Shown: piece by piece, positions 57,396 through 64,000 of the stretch
Numbering within the stretch: position 1 is the first letter of the stretch
How the letters are laid out: every line of letters starts with the position of its first letter
Source: JAFEDN01 sp963795715
Lineage (GTDB): Bacteria > Pseudomonadota > Gammaproteobacteria > Coxiellales > Coxiellaceae
Length of the DNA stretch: 64,000 bases
Direction: 5' to 3'
NCBI GenBank assembly: GCA_963795715.1
Contig: CAWCIY010000004.1
Location: forward strand, 501,827-565,826
The notes under the pieces: generated by a model
Database searches by the model: none
The model's input: the letters and a program-made list of their open reading frames with translations, nothing else
What the model was told of the DNA's origin: nothing
Made by a program: the position numbers and the translations under genes

Positions 57396-57496
57396 TCAAC
57401 TGGCCACTTATAGAATCATTATAAATGGCCATTCAATTTTAAAATTTGCTTTTCCCTGAATGGCCGTTTATAATAAAATATAAGTGGCCATTCAAC
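57396..57496. promoter_or_regulatory. Four operator-like sites before the ATPase gene
   Basis: Four copies of TATAARYGGCCATTCA occur in alternating direction: 57396-57412 (reverse), 57420-57436 (forward), 57457-57472 (reverse) and 57479-57496 (forward). They fill the 142-base gap between the integrase and the ATPase, and the last copy ends 13 bases before the ATPase start codon. Pairs face each other as inverted repeats, a pattern expected for a dimeric repressor. Confidence 0.75.
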
Positions 57497-57508
57497 TAGG
57501 GAGTCATC

Positions 57509-58963
57509 ATGCATATTTCCGGTCGCGATAGAGAAGTAAAAAAACTCGATGAGTTCTATAGCTCAAACAAATCTGAGTTCATGGCTATCTATGGACGCAG
57601 GCGGGTAGGAAAAACCTATCTAGTCAAACAATATTTCAAAAAAATGGATTGTGATTTTTTTTCTGCCACCGGGTTAGATAATGCTTCATTTAAATTACAG
57701 CGTGTGGCATTTTGCTCTGAACTCAGTCAGCAACTATTTAATGGATTGCCCATTGAAACGCCCCAAAGCTGGTTCAAAATATTTGAGTTACTGGATACGG
57801 CTATCAATCATAGCACAAAGAAAAAATTTGTTATTTTCCTTGACGAACTGCCTTGGATGGTAACGCCGAAATCTCAGCTCATAGAAGCACTAGAATACTT
57901 TTGGAACCAACGATGGAATTTTTCAAAAAAAGTAAAATTAGTGATATGCGGGTCTTTGTCTTCCTGGATAGTTCGAAATATTCTCGAAAATACGGGTGGG
58001 CTTTATCACCGTGTCACCTATCGACTCAAGGTTGAACCTTTTAATTTAGAACAAACCCATCAATTCTTAAAGGAAAATAATCAGGTTAATCTAACACCTA
58101 GACATATATTAAAATTATATATGGTGTTAGGGGGAATTCCTTTATATTTAGAACAAATTAAAAAAGGAAAATCCAGCGATCAAATCATTGATGATATTTG
58201 TTTTAACCAAGAAGGCTTATTGTTCGATGAAATGGAAGAATTATTTAAATCTCTATTTAAAGATTCTTCATTGTATATGGAGATAACCCAAGAAATTGCT
58301 GGGCATCGGCATGGAATCAGCAAACAAGCGCTGAGTAAAAAACTTAAAATTCCTCCAGGGGGACGATTGAATCATCGGCTCAAAGAACTGGAAGATGCGG
58401 GTTTTATTATTTCATTTTTACCTTATCAACATAAGGAAAAAGGGGTCTATTATCGAATCTATGATGAATATACTCTGTTTTATTTTTCATGGATTGCACC
58501 TAATATTAGGGTAATAAAAAAATTGACTCATCCTGCCGGATACTGGATAGAAAAAACCAAAGAGGGGCGCTTTCAAGACTGGAAAGGCTACACTTTTGAG
58601 ACCATTTGTTATAAGCATATCACACAAATATTAAAAGCATTAAAACTGAGCTTAACGAGTAGCCCCTATACATGGACTTACCAACCCAAATTAAAAGAAG
58701 ATGGCGCGCAAATTGATTTATTGTTTGATCGCCCCGATGATGCCATGACTATATGTGAAATAAAAAATACCGATAACCCTTTCGCAATAAACAAAGAATA
58801 TGCCAGACGATTAGAAATCAAATTGAAAGTATTTCAAATACAAACTCAAACTAAAAAACAAATTTTCTTGGCTTTCATTTCAGCAAGTGGCATAGAAAAA
58901 ACCTTATATTCAGAAGAACTATTATCTCATGTGGTCACTCTCGATGATCTATTTAAAGAATAA
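57509..58963 (+). CDS. AAA ATPase with C-terminal DUF234/PD-(D/E)XK nuclease-like part
   Basis: The 484-residue protein has the layout of the ATPase_2/DUF234 family common in archaea and mobile elements. Walker A is GRRRVGKT (29-36), Walker B is FVIFLDELPWM (about 107-117), a sensor segment VICGSLSSW follows, and residues about 270-320 form a winged helix. The C-terminal third holds QIDLLFDRPDDAMTICEIKN, which fits the active site (D...ExK) of PD-(D/E)XK nucleases. Function in this family is not settled; roles in DNA damage, toxin-like killing or element stability are proposed. The gene stands alone behind the four operator-like sites, so it is likely tightly controlled. Confidence 0.8.
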   Translation: MHISGRDREVKKLDEFYSSNKSEFMAIYGRRRVGKTYLVKQYFKKMDCDFFSATGLDNASFKLQRVAFCSELSQQLFNGLPIETPQSWFKIFELLDTAINHSTKKKFVIFLDELPWMVTPKSQLIEALEYFWNQRWNFSKKVKLVICGSLSSWIVRNILENTGGLYHRVTYRLKVEPFNLEQTHQFLKENNQVNLTPRHILKLYMVLGGIPLYLEQIKKGKSSDQIIDDICFNQEGLLFDEMEELFKSLFKDSSLYMEITQEIAGHRHGISKQALSKKLKIPPGGRLNHRLKELEDAGFIISFLPYQHKEKGVYYRIYDEYTLFYFSWIAPNIRVIKKLTHPAGYWIEKTKEGRFQDWKGYTFETICYKHITQILKALKLSLTSSPYTWTYQPKLKEDGAQIDLLFDRPDDAMTICEIKNTDNPFAINKEYARRLEIKLKVFQIQTQTKKQIFLAFISASGIEKTLYSEELLSHVVTLDDLFKE

Positions 58964-59028
58964 TCACTTGAAGGCAGATGAGCCTTCCGTATAATCATAC
59001 ACGGTTTAAAAACAACAGAGGATGTTTT

Positions 59029-59721
59029 ATGAACAATAAAAAAGATAAACGCCCTAACTACCACGAATGGGCAAAGGCCAAGGTTTGGACTATCGAGCAA
59101 GCCGCCTTTTTGTTAAATGATCTAGACCCCTTGCAGTACGAACCACTCATATTACGTACCGGCATAGTTCCTCGCCGGTTGAAAGACGTTCTCGAAACCT
59201 ACCAGCAATTACGATTGGCTTACCAAAGAGAAATGGGGAAAACTTTCTACCTCATTTATCCATACACTGTCGAGAACTTGGCGTTAGAAAATCGTTTACC
59301 CTTCCCGGAATCTTTATTGGTCGCCATGTACCAACATGACTACATTGACCAGCCAGCGGCATTAGTGGATGAACCTTTAGAAGCTACCCCCAAAGAACCA
59401 TCCCCAGAAAAATATTTAGCTGACAAAAAATCGAAGTTTTTTCAAACGTCCCCGGAACCGCCACCACCGCCACAATATCATCGAGAACGCGGTAACTTAC
59501 TCAAAACCATTGGCCTGCTCGTCTATATTCATTTCTCCAAAAACATCACTGCCCGTTATCAATGGGGCGATAAAGTCAATGCGTTCCAGGTCGCCCAAAC
59601 GATCATAGAAAAAGCTCAATCGCTCGGGATGGCAACGGACGGCTTAAAAAGCTTAGACCGCAAAATTACTTTAGCGTTGGATCTCATCAATGATGAGATC
59701 ACCAAAAAAACTCCCGCTTAA
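59029..59721 (+). CDS. Island hypothetical protein
   Basis: From ATG 59029, preceded by AGAGG, the protein has 230 residues; an upstream in-frame ATG at 58978 lacks a ribosome site. The first 30 residues (YHEWAKAKVWTIEQAAFLLN, then LDP) resemble the start of small proteins common in P4-like islands. The middle is Pro/Glu-rich and disordered, and the C-terminal 80 residues are helical. No catalytic motif is visible. It lies between the ATPase and the AlpA-like gene. I suspect a regulatory or replication-linked role from context only. Confidence 0.6.
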   Translation: MNNKKDKRPNYHEWAKAKVWTIEQAAFLLNDLDPLQYEPLILRTGIVPRRLKDVLETYQQLRLAYQREMGKTFYLIYPYTVENLALENRLPFPESLLVAMYQHDYIDQPAALVDEPLEATPKEPSPEKYLADKKSKFFQTSPEPPPPPQYHRERGNLLKTIGLLVYIHFSKNITARYQWGDKVNAFQVAQTIIEKAQSLGMATDGLKSLDRKITLALDLINDEITKKTPA

Positions 59722-59725
59722 TTTC

Positions 59726-59755
59726 GTAATTACAAACGAGATTTTGTAATTACAA
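59726..59755. promoter_or_regulatory. Repeated GTAATTACAA sites
   Basis: GTAATTACAA occurs at 59726-59735 and again within the palindrome TTGTAATTACAA at 59744-59755. The two lie 18 bases apart, in the gap before the AlpA-like gene, and look like a regulator binding pair. Confidence 0.5.
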
Positions 59756-59783
59756 CACCTTTTCTGAGTTTTCAGTCATCCTA

Positions 59784-59805
59784 CCGGTTAGTACTAACTA
59801 ACCGG
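59784..59805 (+). promoter_or_regulatory. Hairpin overlapping the ribosome site of the AlpA-like gene
   Basis: CCGGTTAGT-ACTA-ACTAACCGG is a perfect 9-bp stem with a 4-base loop. Its right arm ends in CCGG, of which GG begins the GGAG ribosome site of the AlpA-like gene (start ATG 59816). In RNA the stem would hide part of this site; in DNA the same palindrome could be an operator. Confidence 0.6.
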
Positions 59806-59815
59806 AGAAAAAGAC

Positions 59816-60109
59816 ATGAACACTCAACGATCACGACTGGATTTAATGAAGGAATATGAACTCGCACCGGATTCCGCATTATTTCCCCAAGACACCGTCG
59901 CCGCCATTCGCAGTTGCTCTATCGCCCTGATTGAGCGCGAGCGCTGGTTAGGCACGGGTATCCCGTTCCTCAAAACAGGCCGCCTGGTGCGCTACCGCAA
60001 GCAGGATATCCGCGAATGGCTGGCTGCCCATACCGCTTTTAAATCGACCACCCAAGCCCAGCAATCAGAAACGGCGCAACTCATCGCCGCCAAGAGAGGT
60101 CGGCCATGA
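59816..60109 (+). CDS. AlpA/excisionase-like DNA-binding protein
   Basis: The 97-residue protein is small and basic, with a winged-helix excisionase layout: residues about 25-75 hold FPQDTVAAIRSCSI, then GIPFLKTGRLVRYRKQDIREWL. The last block, with GRxVRYRxxDIxxWL, is typical of MerR-like excisionases and AlpA regulators that control integrase and excision. GGAG precedes ATG 59816 at about 8 bases. The stop overlaps the start of the CHC2 protein (ATGA), so the two are coupled. It is probably the switch for excision or for the replication genes that follow. Confidence 0.75.
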   Translation: MNTQRSRLDLMKEYELAPDSALFPQDTVAAIRSCSIALIERERWLGTGIPFLKTGRLVRYRKQDIREWLAAHTAFKSTTQAQQSETAQLIAAKRGRP

Positions 60110-60417
60110 CACAACGATCTTACTATTCCCGGCGGCAACGCCGATTTAATCCGCAGCGGCTACCTTTGCCGATCAATTATTATCAATCCCTCTTCCCAGC
60201 ACTGACGGTAAAATCAGGATGGGTCAGCGTGCGTTGCTGCTTTCATGAAGACATTGAACCCAGCTTAAGCATTAATTTAGATTTCGGCGGTTTTCGTTGT
60301 TTTGGTTGCGGCGAAAAAGGCGGCGATATCGTTGCCTTTCACCAACGGCGTTATCACTGTCCTTTTGTGGAAACGGTAAATTGTTTTGGAGCCTGGGAGT
60401 ATGACGATGATGAATAA
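60106..60417 (+). CDS. CHC2 zinc-finger (primase-type) protein
   Basis: The 103-residue protein contains a zinc ribbon at about residues 42-80: CCFHED, then FRCFGCGEKGGDIVAFH. This is the CHC2 finger found at the N terminus of DnaG-type primases, where it recognises single-stranded template. It overlaps the AlpA-like gene by 4 bases and the next gene by about 11 bases, so the three are one operon. In many satellites finger and primase/helicase are one protein; here they are split. Confidence 0.8.
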   Translation: MTQRSYYSRRQRRFNPQRLPLPINYYQSLFPALTVKSGWVSVRCCFHEDIEPSLSINLDFGGFRCFGCGEKGGDIVAFHQRRYHCPFVETVNCFGAWEYDDDE

Positions 60418-62776
60418 TTCCCGCGAAACACCGCAAATGGCCGCCCGGCGACTGGCTAGAACAGTTATCCAAAAAGGATTTAAGCCGGAAGCTTTACACG
60501 TTTACCAGGATAATCAAGGGCAATCCCTGTATTGGCGCATCCGGCTAAAACATCCCGAAACACACACAAAATGGATTCGCCCCATGTATCAGCGTGACGA
60601 ACAAACCTTTGTCATCGGTGAACCGAATTTTCCCGGTAAAAAACCACTCTATCAATTACCAGCGATTCTACAACAACCGCAAGCCACGGTGTGGATTACC
60701 GAAGGGGAATGGTGTGCTGATAAATTAAATCTCTTAGGAATAATTGCTACCACTTCAGGCAGCGCTGACAGTGCTGACGCTGCCGACTGGACGCCGCTGG
60801 CCAATCGAAACGTCATTATTTGGCCGGATAATGATGCGGCAGGATTAAAATACGCTCAAACAGTAACAACTCTATTACGCGCATTAAATTGTACCGTGCA
60901 ATGGGTGAATCTTTCCGCTTTGAATTTGCCGCCTAAAAGTGATTGTGTGGATTGGTTGCTGGCGAACCCTCACGCCACCACCGCAGAAATAACAGCCTTA
61001 TCACTGCAAGAATCGACATTATTGATCCCCCCATCATCCGTCAATAATAACGAAAATAAACTCGCGTGCTTTGACAAAGCTAAAAAAACTGAGCAATCTT
61101 TAAAATTAGACAGTGGTTTTATCGTCAATGATCAAGGTGTATTTTACAGCGACGGCGACGAAAAACGCTGGATATGTTCGCGATTGGAAATTCAAGCCTT
61201 AGTACGCGATAGAGCATCCGAAAATTGGGGACGATTATTAGCACTCACCGACGCCGACGGCCAAGTCCATCGCTGGGCGATGCCGATGGAAATGCTCAAA
61301 GGCAGCGCCGATGAATTACGGGGCGAATTATTGCGGTTAGGATTGCAAATTGCGCCCGGCTTGAAAGCACGCCAACGACTGATAGAATACATTACCACGA
61401 TGCAACCCGAAACCCGCGCCCGTTGTGTCACCAAAACCGGCTGGTACCAGCAGGTATTTGTGTTGCCTGACCATACCATCGGCAATACCACCGAGCCGGT
61501 CATTTATCAAGCCGATAACCTGACCAATCCTTACCAAAGCTCCGGCACACTGGCAGATTGGCAACGGCATATTGCAGCCTATTGTGTCGGTAATTCGCGA
61601 TTGATGTTAGCCATTGCCTGCGGTTTTGCCGCGATTTTATTGCATCCCTCCGGTGCAGAATCGGGCGGACTACATTTTGTCGGCGAATCCAGCACCGGCA
61701 AAACCACCGCGCTAAAAGTAGCGGCTTCCGTGTTTGGCGCACCGGATTATTTACAACGCTGGCGCGCGACGACGAATGGCATTGAATCTCTGGCTGCATT
61801 AAGATCGGATACGTTACTGGTCCTGGATGAATTAGCCCAGGTTGACCCCAAAGAAGCCGGGGAAATTGCTTATATGCTGGCGAATGGCAGCGGCAAAGCC
61901 CGGGCTGGCAAAAACGGTACGGCAAGAACCCGCCAGGAATGGCGGTTATTATTTTTATCGGCAGGTGAGGTGGGATTAGCCCAACATATTCGCGAAGCCG
62001 GTAAAAAAGCCAAGGCCGGGCAAACCGTGCGCCTGGTGGATGTTCCCGCTGACGCCGGGCAGGGATTCGGGATATTTGACATCCTGCATGGCTGTGCTTC
62101 CGGCGCGGTGCTGAGTAAACAACTCATAGACAATGCTGCTATTTATTACGGAATCGCCGCTCAATCCTTTCTGGAACGCATTACCCAACCCGATGTCATA
62201 GCCCATTTATCCGCCGCCATTAAAACTTATTATCAAACATTTCTTGAAAAAAACTTACCCATTGCTTGCGGCGGTCAAGTGCATCGTGTTTGTGACCGCT
62301 TCGCCCTGATTTCGGCTGGCGGGGAATTGGCGACCTACCACGGCATCACCGGCTGGCTGCCGGGAGAAGCCGAACGTGCCGCAACCCATTGTTTTCAAGC
62401 CTGGCTAGAACAGCGCGGCAGTTATGATAATCAAGAACGCACAGCCTTTTTAGCTCAAGTGCAAGCCTTTTTCGAGGCCCACGGTGCGAGTCGTTTTGAA
62501 GACATGAACGCCAACGCACCCCATACCGTGATTAACCGGGTCGGGTTTCGGCAAAATACGGTTCTGGGTCAATATGAATATTTTGTATTGCCCCAGATGT
62601 TCCGGCAAGAAATTTGCCAGGGCTATGACCCGCGATGGGCAGCAAAACTATTAATTGAAGCCGGGATGCTGTCACCGAGCAGTGAAGGAAAATTTCAAAT
62701 TACTTTCCGTCTGCCCGGTGAAGGAGCGAAAAGATGTTATCGCTTTATCCGTACCGACCCTCTCGGCGAACTCTGA
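60407..62776 (+). CDS. Toprim/DUF927 replication protein (primase-helicase)
   Basis: I choose ATG 60407 (or 60410), 7-10 bases after GGGAG; the in-frame TTG at 60386 lies before that site. The protein has about 789 residues. Residues about 95-200 form a Toprim-like region: VWITEGEWCADKL, then VIIWPDNDAAG, and a CVDWL motif. The rest is the DUF927 helicase-type domain with Walker A GESSTGKT (about 425-432) and Walker B LLVLDELAQV (about 470-480). Such proteins start replication of P4-like satellites and plasmids. It should act with the CHC2 protein encoded just upstream. The frame is intact and GC-rich compared with the effector region. Confidence 0.82.
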   Translation: MMNNSRETPQMAARRLARTVIQKGFKPEALHVYQDNQGQSLYWRIRLKHPETHTKWIRPMYQRDEQTFVIGEPNFPGKKPLYQLPAILQQPQATVWITEGEWCADKLNLLGIIATTSGSADSADAADWTPLANRNVIIWPDNDAAGLKYAQTVTTLLRALNCTVQWVNLSALNLPPKSDCVDWLLANPHATTAEITALSLQESTLLIPPSSVNNNENKLACFDKAKKTEQSLKLDSGFIVNDQGVFYSDGDEKRWICSRLEIQALVRDRASENWGRLLALTDADGQVHRWAMPMEMLKGSADELRGELLRLGLQIAPGLKARQRLIEYITTMQPETRARCVTKTGWYQQVFVLPDHTIGNTTEPVIYQADNLTNPYQSSGTLADWQRHIAAYCVGNSRLMLAIACGFAAILLHPSGAESGGLHFVGESSTGKTTALKVAASVFGAPDYLQRWRATTNGIESLAALRSDTLLVLDELAQVDPKEAGEIAYMLANGSGKARAGKNGTARTRQEWRLLFLSAGEVGLAQHIREAGKKAKAGQTVRLVDVPADAGQGFGIFDILHGCASGAVLSKQLIDNAAIYYGIAAQSFLERITQPDVIAHLSAAIKTYYQTFLEKNLPIACGGQVHRVCDRFALISAGGELATYHGITGWLPGEAERAATHCFQAWLEQRGSYDNQERTAFLAQVQAFFEAHGASRFEDMNANAPHTVINRVGFRQNTVLGQYEYFVLPQMFRQEICQGYDPRWAAKLLIEAGMLSPSSEGKFQITFRLPGEGAKRCYRFIRTDPLGEL

Positions 62777-62867
62777 TCATTATTTTGTTTCACATTCAGT
62801 CATTTTGCTACACTTGCTCCGCTTGATCTTCCACAACGGGGATTTATTATTTTGACGTTTTGTGATT

Positions 62868-62897
62868 TTGACTTGGGTAGTGCAATCGTTTTATAAT
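62868..62897 (+). promoter_or_regulatory. Sigma70-like promoter of the reverse transcriptase gene
   Basis: TTGACT (62868-62873) and TATAAT (62892-62897) are separated by 18 bases. The transcript would start near 62904, only 22 bases before the RT start codon, with AGGA in between. It is one of the best sigma70 matches seen in the window. Confidence 0.6.
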
Positions 62898-62925
62898 CCG
62901 GTTTCCATTGACAGGATAATGCGGC

Positions 62926-63954
62926 ATGGATAGTCTCAATAAAAAAGCCCCCCCCCGATGGCTACCGGCACGCTTGCAAGCTTCGGCGGCTCAATGGTTG
63001 AAGAAACACCGGCGGCGTTATCGCTGTGCGTCGGAAAAAAGTTCGTGGTGGGATTTTGTTTACCGTTGGCCCCGGGAAATTCAATCCTGGATGGATGATT
63101 TTATCGCCGGAAATTATCGTTTTTCTCCACTCATTCGTTATCACTTTGTGGATGAAACGCCAGATGTTTTTGAGTATCGTGACCGCTTGATGTTGAATTT
63201 ATTGTTGCAGCAAATCAAATCCACCTTCAGTCATTTAATCTCCAAACGATGTTTGCATATCCAGGGCCCTAACGGCGTTAAAACCGCATTGACCTGGCTC
63301 CATAATGTGATGAACGCCAAAACTTACCATTACGTGATCAGGGCCGACGTCAAAGGTTACTATGCCTCCATTGACAGACGTATTCTCCTTCAGCAAACTC
63401 AACAGGCTTTTCAAGACCCGCGGGTACAACACTATCTGGAAGCCATTATCACCGCACCCATTGACGATGGCGGCAGATTGTTAACGCCAACCACCGGAAT
63501 TCCCCGGCGCAGTCCTCTGTCCCCATTTTTAGCAGGGCTTTATCTCACGCCGCTAGACCAAGCCTTTGACCATCATCCCGGTGTTTTTTATTTAAGATTC
63601 AATGACGACATCATAATTTTGGCACAAACTAAACGCCAATTTGTCACCGCGCGAAAAAAATTATTTCGCATTTTGCGCCAACTCAAGCTCAAATTGTCCG
63701 ATTCCAAAACCCGTATGGGCAAATTGCATGAAGGCTTCCATTTTTTAGGTATAAAATTTCAGGTTCAATCGGTAGAGTCACAAAACCTGCCGACGAAAAC
63801 CCCAGTGTTGTCGGCAACGATCCATTCACGATCTTGTCGGCGCGCCCTGGAGCGAGTATGTGCTATGAAACAAAGTGCTGTCTATTATCCAGCCGAAATC
63901 CAGCGATACTTGCGCCGTTGGGCAAACTGGTGGGCGTGTACAATGTTCCAATGA
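62926..63954 (+). CDS. Stand-alone reverse transcriptase
   Basis: The 342-residue protein has the RT fingers and palm: FEYRDRLML (about 82-90), motif A D141 in ADVKGYYASID, motif B GIPRRSPLSPFLAGLYL (191-207), motif C with RFNDDIIIL (N226-D227-D228), and motif D/E in LKLSDSKTRMG with FHFLGIKF. It is closest to group II intron/DGR-like RTs in motif B, but has no maturase, zinc knuckle or endonuclease part and is not flanked by intron ends. I recall the same kind of stand-alone RT in other gammaproteobacterial mobile elements, with no settled function. A stop occurs after WWACTMFQ; the frame beside it stays open to the window end, so a late frameshift is possible. Defence RT, retron-like or selfish are all possible. 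Confidence 0.75.
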   Translation: MDSLNKKAPPRWLPARLQASAAQWLKKHRRRYRCASEKSSWWDFVYRWPREIQSWMDDFIAGNYRFSPLIRYHFVDETPDVFEYRDRLMLNLLLQQIKSTFSHLISKRCLHIQGPNGVKTALTWLHNVMNAKTYHYVIRADVKGYYASIDRRILLQQTQQAFQDPRVQHYLEAIITAPIDDGGRLLTPTTGIPRRSPLSPFLAGLYLTPLDQAFDHHPGVFYLRFNDDIIILAQTKRQFVTARKKLFRILRQLKLKLSDSKTRMGKLHEGFHFLGIKFQVQSVESQNLPTKTPVLSATIHSRSCRRALERVCAMKQSAVYYPAEIQRYLRRWANWWACTMFQ

Positions 63955-64000
63955 CCGTCAACAATCTTTTCCAGGCTTGGTGCGACTTTACCAACGTTTT

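Overview
The window looks like an accessory region of a low-GC gammaproteobacterium with an intracellular or amoeba-associated lifestyle, most likely order Legionellales (Legionella/Coxiellaceae type). This rests on content, not on a marker gene: eukaryote-like Ser/Thr kinases, a TIR protein, Sel1 arrays, C-terminal CaaX prenylation motifs, very large beta-rich proteins without signal peptides, and a PmrA-type box. No rRNA, tRNA or CRISPR array was seen.

Layout. 1-2241 (minus): edge of a type VI secretion module: PAAR protein, DUF6402-like protein, small membrane protein, and the 5' part of an hcp gene. 2341-3891: an IS110-family element with a hairpin-rich 5' leader that may encode its guide (bridge) RNA. 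3924-6353 (minus): integrin-alpha-like seven-bladed FG-GAP protein with a C-terminal membrane anchor. 6481-7379: IS982 transposase broken by a 5-bp duplication. 8238-8675: truncated fis joined to an integrase remnant. 8744-19172 (minus): a 2.96-kresidue filamentous-haemagglutinin-like protein preceded by two membrane/coiled-coil proteins. 19603-23205 (minus): a 3'-truncated multicopper oxidase fused to a 5'-truncated OTU-like fragment. 23220-31215: a helical protein, a 1.5-kresidue Hint-domain protein ending in a CaaX box, and small helical proteins separated by gene remnants, including a sensor kinase.

31752-38840 (plus) is an effector-type cluster: kinase with two copies of an unnamed ankyrin-like 'WGMCP' module, TIR-Sel1 protein, kinase-Sel1 protein ending CLIM, and a dead third kinase fragment. 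39305-45600 (minus) is a two-gene operon, SecB-like chaperone then an 1886-residue LVIVD/cadherin-like membrane protein, under a perfect PmrA-box consensus. 45860-47828 holds a small exported protein, a cell-wall hydrolase and an orphan. 48171-51014 is a decayed integrative element: a frameshifted gene, N-truncated kfrA-like gene, a second truncated fis, an element gene and a tyrosine integrase. 52163-55909 is a Sel1/WGMCP protein ending CLLM.

56170-64000 is a separate, fresher and more GC-rich island: P4-type integrase, DUF234-type ATPase/nuclease under four repeated operator-like sites, AlpA-like regulator, CHC2 zinc-finger protein, DUF927/Toprim helicase-primase, and a stand-alone reverse transcriptase with its own sigma70-like promoter. 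The RT may be cargo of a satellite-like element whose right end lies outside the window.

The common theme is host interaction (T6SS edge, kinases, TIR, CaaX proteins, huge surface-like proteins) in a region heavily reshuffled by mobile elements. Many genes are broken at sharp junctions. All family names come from reading motifs; no database search was run.
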